Origin: Sipunculus nudus
Taxonomy: Eukaryota; Annelida; Sipuncula; Golfingiida; Sipunculidae
Assembly (NCBI GenBank): GCA_026874595.1
Contig: CM049322.1
Span: 52,727,386-52,791,385, forward strand
DNA: 64,000 bases
Direction of reading: 5' to 3'
Shown here: positions 58,174-64,000 of the stretch, in pieces
How positions within the stretch are numbered: position 1 is the first letter of the stretch
How the letters are laid out: every line of letters begins with the position of its first letter
Translations under genes and position numbers: made by a program
Notes under the pieces: model-generated
The model's input: the letters and a program-made list of their open reading frames with translations, nothing else
What the model was told of the DNA's origin: nothing
The model's database searches: none

Positions 58174-58754
58174 ATCTACATAGGACGACACATGTGTGTG
58201 TGTGCGTCGACTAATTACGGACTGATGGGAAGTAGGATTTTTCTTCCCGCTAGCCTGGGATCTCCATTGTAAGAGACCCAGACCAGCGTCTGGGAGTGCA
58301 GTTTTTTTCTCTGCCAATATGGCGACTTGGGCGGCACTCACAGAGGAAAACAAGAACGCGGGCAAATTAAGTACTTTACTGACGTGCCTATAGGCGTCTA
58401 GAATTTTACTGATATGAATTATACTACCCATGCGGCTACCGCTCGTTCACTCCGCAGCCTCTGTAATTTTCTAACGATGCCACATGCACAGTATGAATAA
58501 TAGCAAGAGACCTTACTATCTAAGATTCACTTTGTGCCATACTATGCAATTATTATAATGGTGATAATATATTTATACACACACACACACATATATATAT
58601 ATATGGAAATAGTATACACAGAAAAGTCGGCCTACTGACGGTGACCTGACAGTGAACCAGCATGGCTTTTCATACATCTATATATACATCTATATAGTGT
58701 TCCCAATGCTGTGGTAGTGTTCCCAGTATAGTGTTGCCATGCTTGAAATAAAAG

Positions 58755-59060
58755 TGCGAGTGAGCTGAGAGATTAAGAGTGCTTAACACTTTTTAGTGGA
58801 TGATGGGAGAGCTATAGGTACATAAGGAATTAGGGACTGATCACTTTTAAAATTATGCGATTAGACAATTTGGATGGTGTCTACTATTTAGGTGGTTCAC
58901 GTGAAAGAAAAGGAGTGCTTACCACTATTTGCGTGGATTATATCAGAAGAGTCAGGTGCTTTATTTGATTGGATAATGTGCTCTGACTTTTTGTGGAGAT
59001 GAGGATTTAGGTTCTTACCATTTTTTGTGCGGATGAAGGAGATATGCACCATTCGGTCAG
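58755..59060 (+). repeat. Degenerate ~50-bp repeat (same family as 46.56-47.12 kb)
   Basis: Shared phrases: GTGCTTAACACTTTTTAGTG, GGATGATGGGAGAG, GAGTGCTTACCACT. Copies are eroded. Confidence 0.6.
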
Positions 59061-59520
59061 CATGCATCTTTGCAAGCGTAAAATGACTTTGCCCTTTTCA
59101 ACAAAGAGATACATTGGTAGCTTGGTAGATGTTTCATTCAGTTTGGCAGAGAATTTGTCCAAACGTTGGATAATTCATGGGATTTGGTCGAGACCCGTTA
59201 CTGTCGTATGACAATAGTAAGATTTAGAGTGTACGTAGTATTAGTATTAATAATGGAAGTAGAATCAGCAAGTAGTTAGAGTGTTGGTACATGTAGTAGC
59301 AGAATCATAATTATAATGATTATAATGGTGAAATAATTATATTTAGTAGCACTAGGGCTAGATAATTATGGTATATATTATAATTGAATAAAGATAAATT
59401 AGTTTTAATAAATAACTTATATATGCAAAGCTACCTGGGGACTCTTCTGGACAAAATAAATCAACAGGAAGAAGGGGTAAAATAATAGTCGATCGCATGC
59501 ACTTAGGAAATAATACATTA

Positions 59521-59560
59521 CAGTAAAACCTCGTATCGAAATCGAATCGACCTTTGATGA
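59521..59560 (+). mobile_element. pogo/Tigger-like terminal inverted repeat
   Basis: TA|CAGTAAAACCTCGTATCG at 59519-59536 matches the terminus seen in reverse at 37955-37967. No matching second end or transposase was located nearby. Confidence 0.45.
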
Positions 59561-59789
59561 AACTTCCACGTACACACAAATGGGCGTTATAAAAGAAAGC
59601 AGCTTGGTTAAATTTAGCAAGATTAACACAGCGAAGTGTTACCTCTGTTTGTCTTCGTGTAACGTCATGAATTATCCCAGATATATGCAGTGCTCAAGTT
59701 ACTTAATGTTGACATGCCACCATTTTGGAATGTACCCTGTCTACGCAACCCCAGCACCAGAGATAACCAACATAGTCCAAAATCCACTA

Positions 59790-60250
59790 TCATCACACCA
59801 GTGATGAGATGGGAGCAACAGCAGCACAACCAACAACACACTCCAAACTCCATTATCATTACACCAGTGACCCAGAGACGGCTGCACAAGCAACACCATC
59901 AGCAACATAATCCAAGCTCCATTATCATTGCACCGGTGACCAAGAGATAGCGGCACAAGATTCACAACCATCAACATACTCCAAACTCTATTATCATTGC
60001 ACCAGTGACAAAGAGATGGCGGCACAAGGACCACAACCACCAACATACAGTAACCAAGAGATTGCGGCACAAGCAACACAACCAACAACATACTGCAAAC
60101 TCCATTATCATTACACCAGTGACCCAGAGATCACAGCAAAAGGAACACAATCAGCAACATACTCCAAACGCTATTACCATTACACCAGTGACCCAGAGAC
60201 GGCAGCACAAGCAACACAACCAGCAACATACTCCGATCTCCATTATCATT
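59790..60250 (+). repeat. 69-bp satellite, left array
   Basis: Monomers of 66-69 bp contain CCATTATCATTACACCAGTG, ACCCAGAGACGGCAGCACAA and GCAACACAACCA. CACCAGTGA landmarks at 59796, 59862, 59931, 60000, 60113 and 60182; one unit near 60045 is truncated. Because 69 is a multiple of three, His/Gln-rich frames stay open. They are not considered genes. Confidence 0.9.
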
Positions 60251-61897
60251 AGGGCCCCCCTTTAAAAGCCGGTGCCCTATAGTAATCGACCTGTCCGTCT
60301 GTCTGTCTGTCCTAACGTCCGTCTGTCCGTCTGTCCGTCCGTCCGTCCACAAATTCTTTTCCAGATGATAACTCCAGTTAGGATTGACGGATTGAGTTCA
60401 AACCTTAAATATGTATTAACCATCAATTATGGAAGATCCCTATCAATTTTGGGGTCCGGAGGTCAAAGGTCAAAAAAGTTATTCACAGTTTGGTGTTGAA
60501 TTTTAGGTCCCTCTTTCAGCAGGGCAGAAATCATAATTGTAACCATAATTGTTTGTTCCACCTTAACAGTAGGACAAGTCCTCATGTCAACAGCAACAAG
60601 GCATGATATATGGTCATAGTCAGCCATTTTCTGTAAGTTATGCGGTAAAAACCATTACTGAACACCTAGTAAGGTGCACTCTCTTAGCAAATATGCATGC
60701 AAAAGTACACAAATTGTTAACACAATAACTTGTAAAAAGTATTTCATATAAGGTCCCAAGACTCACGGCAGTGATGGACCTTTTTATGAACTACATCATG
60801 TTTGAAGATGGGTGACCTTGATGGATTTTCAAGGTCACAGAGGTGATAATGCTAAAATGATGTTAACCAAATAGCTCGCAAACAATTTGACTAACGCTCA
60901 CTGAACTTGCACCAGTAATGTTTGTTATGAAGGGCTAGGTCAAGTTTGGATGGATGACCTTGACAGAGGCGATAATTCTCAAATGACGTTAATGCAATAA
61001 CCCGCAAAGAATTTGATGAACAATCAAATTCGTTTTTGCATAATAACTCCTCTGGCATATGATTGATAGGATTCAAACATAAGGTGTATCACCCATGGTC
61101 TAAGGGAGAAGCTTATTGATATTAGGGCCAGAAGGAAAAAAAATGTAATACAAAGTTTGGTGTTCAGTTGCTGGTGTCTCCTTCAGCAGGCCAGAGATGG
61201 ATGAATCCTTTTCGAGTCACTCGTGTACAGCGGCATTACATTTTCACAGCATACTTTGTACAGACAATTTGAAGATTCCCCAGAAAAGGATACACTGGCC
61301 CAACGCACCACAGTGGCTCTCATTTAGACCATGTTTGGACAAATTTATCTCCACTTCCAACATCTCAAGGAATTTGGACCTATTACAAAGACCATCAACA
61401 AATTTACATTGATATTCATATGTAGCCATTCTACACATCACAGCGCATCTGTAGACCCAAGCCCAAGAACAACTGAAGAGAATGACCATTTTATCACTAC
61501 TAACTAACAGCTGACTCTCTCTACCACTACAAGGTTCATGTACAGACTCAAGCCTCACATATAATAAGGCCAATTCAACATACAAATACTGGAAAAAATA
61601 TTTGACACAGCCCAGCCAAGACTTCAACCAAGAATAACTGGCACAGGTAATAAAGAAATACAGAAACTAAAAATGCATGCAGATCTTTTATATCATTATT
61701 TTGATAGCTTTAAATATTTTCACTTTACCATATCTTTTCTTCCAGTTTATACATGTCAGCTGTTCTTTACAGGTTCTTTAATTTTCAAATATCACTCTTT
61801 CAGCCCATGCTACCAAAGTACACCGAATTCACAGTACTTAAATTTATAATTACTGCATCTTTTGCGGGGCCCTTACTGACCTGTAAGTTTTCTAGTT
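60251..61897. mobile_element. 1.65-kb insertion splitting the 69-bp satellite
   Basis: The left array stops at CATTATCATT (60250). The right array resumes at ACACTAGTGACCC (61898), exactly where that monomer phrase continues. The insert starts AGGGCCCC and has the inverse GGGGCCCT at 61866-61873. Its left part carries the GCCCTATAGTAATC leader, a GTCTGTCCGTCC tract (60293-60349) and text homologous, inverted, to the element end at 33.5 kb. The right part has a minus-strand open frame of 127 codons (61244-61627) with no recognised domain. Confidence 0.65.
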
Positions 61898-62232
61898 ACA
61901 CTAGTGACCCAAAGACGAAAAGACCAATGACCCAGAGATGGCAGCACAAGCAACACAACTAACAACATACTTTAAACGCTATTATTACACCATTGACTAA
62001 CAGATGGCAGCACAAGCAACGCAAATGACAACACACTGCAAACTATATTATTATTACACCAGTGGCTAAGAGATGACGGCACAAGCAACACAACCAACAG
62101 CATAATCCAAACTCCATTATTATTGCACCAGTGACTAAAGATAGCAACACAAGCAACACAAGCAGCAACATACTTCAAACTTCATTATCATTATACCAGT
62201 GACCCACAGATGGTAGCACATGTAACACGACC
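61898..62232 (+). repeat. 69-bp satellite, right array
   Basis: About five more diverged monomers of the 59790-60250 family (GCAGCACAAGCAACACAA, ACACCAGTG). Confidence 0.85.
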
Positions 62233-62234
62233 AT

Positions 62235-63170
62235 CACTTTGCTCTGTACAGTATTGGCGGAGAATTTGCACTGCATAAGTGGTATCTTTTTACTGTAAAC
62301 AATTTCTATATTTATACTTTTATTTATCAACTTCTGGCTGGCATAATATTTGATAATCGTTATAGAATTTTTAGATCATGTATTAACATGTAGCGGCCAT
62401 ACACATGTTGTTTCATTTCGCTCATAACAGGCCTAGCTCAAATTGTGTAGGACCGTCCATGGCCGACGATCTTTACTGGAACTACCGGTTTTCTCAAACT
62501 TACAGGCCAGCTCTAACCACAGTCTCAGCCTCTGAGAAGTTTTAGCATTACTTTCATACGAAATGACAATTTCGACAATCCACGCGAAATAAATTAAATT
62601 TGATTAAATAACTTAAAGAACTAAAACTAAATCAAACAGATCCCTATAGTTATAATTCAAAACATATCTGTCATAAATAATTGAAACCACCCGATACCAC
62701 CGGAATCCCCAAATGTTATATGGTCATATTACTGAATATAATCCATTATATTGTTCGGTTTTTACGACAGCAAGTAAAATTACCTTTTTATTAATGAACC
62801 TTTTTTCATTTAATCTGTAGGCATATCGTGGTATCCATTGTATTATTTCCTTCAAACAAAATAGACACCTAATGGTACATATGCATACACGTTTGTAACA
62901 ATGAATACATAACGCCACATCGGATAAAGCAAAGTCATATCATTATTGATGGATCACTTTCGACGGAGTTCCTGTAAATTAACCCGGATGTGATTTCCGA
63001 TGTAGCTATGAGAATGGTCTGTATTGGACCGTTCAAACCGAAACGTCTTCTGTTTGTCCTTCCGTTTGATCAAACCTACAAACAAGTGACTGGCTTTATC
63101 TGAGCGCACTTATTATACTTATTATCTATACAATCCAAGAAAAGTAAATACAGTTCAAATATCGGAGTTG
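62235..63170. other. Intergenic, no gene recognised
   Basis: AT-rich. ACCGAAACGTCTTCTG near 63040 resembles text found at the ends of dispersed repeats, but no element is delimited. Confidence 0.4.
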
Positions 63171-63178
63171 GGTCCAAA

Positions 63179-63336
63179 AGTACTCGTACTCATAGTACTC
63201 CTACTCATGAGTACTTTTATGAGAACTCAGTACTCGTACTCGAGTACTTTTTAAAAAATTACAAAAGTACCCGTACTTGTACTAGAGTACTTTGACAGTA
63301 CTCGGTACTCATATGAGTAACTCGTGAGTACTATTG
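63179..63336. repeat. GTACTC/GAGTAC repeat block with palindromes
   Basis: Dense, imperfect reiteration of TACTCG and its complement GAGTAC in both orientations (for example GTACTCGAGTAC around 63235-63246). It includes several self-complementary stretches around an A/T-rich centre. Confidence 0.85.
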
Positions 63337-64000
63337 GGTATTTCATATATTTCTAATAAACTTTAATCTCAATTAATTATATTAGTAATAGGTTATTATA
63401 GAATATTATAGTAAGATATTATATATAATATACAACATATATAATTTCATATATAGTAGTACTTAAAATAAATACTCCACCTGTTACTATAACTGAAATT
63501 ATTAGAGCATTTTAGCATCGATCACTACTACTATTTTTTGGCTTCTATTACTGATACTAACACATTTATTTATTATAAAATATAAATAAATTGAACTATT
63601 TTATTATTAATACATTCATGCAATTCATGTGTACAGCATTATATATTTCCAGCAAGATAAGTACAACATAGTGTTCAATAAACCTTTTATCAGCAAAATG
63701 ATACCGAGTAATATTTAAAGAAAAAAATTCGAACTTTTGAAAGATCCCAAAATAAAAATAGTTAAGGTTCGCCACAATTCAATACAAATAAATATACTCA
63801 GAACCTGTTCATCATAACATAAACTCAGCAGTGCTCTGGGTCCTGGGCTAATCAAGCTTGAATTGATTTATATATGAAACTAAATGTGAGTGTAGGTTTA
63901 GCAGATTTTCCGTGGGAATTGCAGTCTTTGATGAGCCCATTACACAGTCTGTGGCACAACTAAGACTCAACTGTTGACTGTCAACTGATTGACCCATGAA
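63337..64000. other. AT-rich end of window, no gene recognised
   Basis: Nothing supported beyond AT-rich text. Confidence 0.4.

Noticed and set aside
59690..60265. His/Gln-rich open frames of 74-116 codons on both strands
   Set aside because: The 69-bp satellite period is a multiple of three, so open frames persist by chance; monomers are truncated and interrupted without regard to frame.
61244..61627. Minus-strand open frame of 127 codons inside the satellite insertion
   Set aside because: No recognisable domain or transposase motif and no splice context; kept only as part of the insertion description.

Overview
This is eukaryotic nuclear DNA, most likely from a marine mollusc, probably a bivalve or gastropod. 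It is AT-rich, with few genes, large gaps between them, spliced structure where coding DNA is found, and abundant (AT)n arrays and poly-G/poly-C tracts. The dispersed repeats carry TGACCTTTGACC words, GGTGGCGCCACC palindromes and GTCTGTCCGTCC leaders of a kind familiar from mollusc assemblies. The species cannot be fixed from the sequence alone.

Four protein-coding genes are well supported, all on the minus strand. Three are paralogues of the LicD / fukutin-related (FKRP) family: 3248-4138, 12462-13475 and 26368-27285. Each has an uninterrupted reading frame, an N-terminal membrane anchor (type II topology) and the family core GTLIG..RHH.PI.WDDD.DI. Two of them have a credible 3' splice site just upstream of the ATG, so non-coding 5' exons are likely. 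The fourth gene (48092-51468) has five coding exons. I assembled it from splice signals and phases: it encodes a 395-residue secreted protein with a signal peptide and two tandem copies of a concanavalin A/LamG-like domain. Each domain is built from one pair of exons flanked by phase-1 introns.

The rest is mostly repeats. 7.9-8.9, 28.6-29.1 and 43.2-43.4 kb hold a family with GGTGGCGCCACC-like palindromes. 10.99-11.76 kb is a degenerate minisatellite. 22.2-25.9 and 32.5-33.6 kb hold tandem ~145/290-bp monomers rich in TGACCTTTGACC, the second ending in a tetranucleotide leader; this resembles bivalve 'pearl'/HINE elements. Two PIF/Harbinger-like MITEs with TWA target duplications lie at 19924-20229 and 34932-35225. 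A TTAA-flanked MITE lies at 29213-29504, and pogo/Tigger-like ends at about 36.6, 37.95 and 59.52 kb. 47408-47784 is a nearly perfect 47-bp, 8-copy minisatellite just beyond the 3' end of the lectin-like gene. 59.79-62.23 kb is a 69-bp satellite split by a 1.65-kb insertion.

Functionally, the LicD/FKRP-like enzymes would act on glycans in the Golgi lumen, and the two-domain secreted protein could bind carbohydrate. A shared glycan theme is possible but is inferred only from proximity. No rRNA, tRNA, CRISPR array or autonomous transposase gene was recognised.
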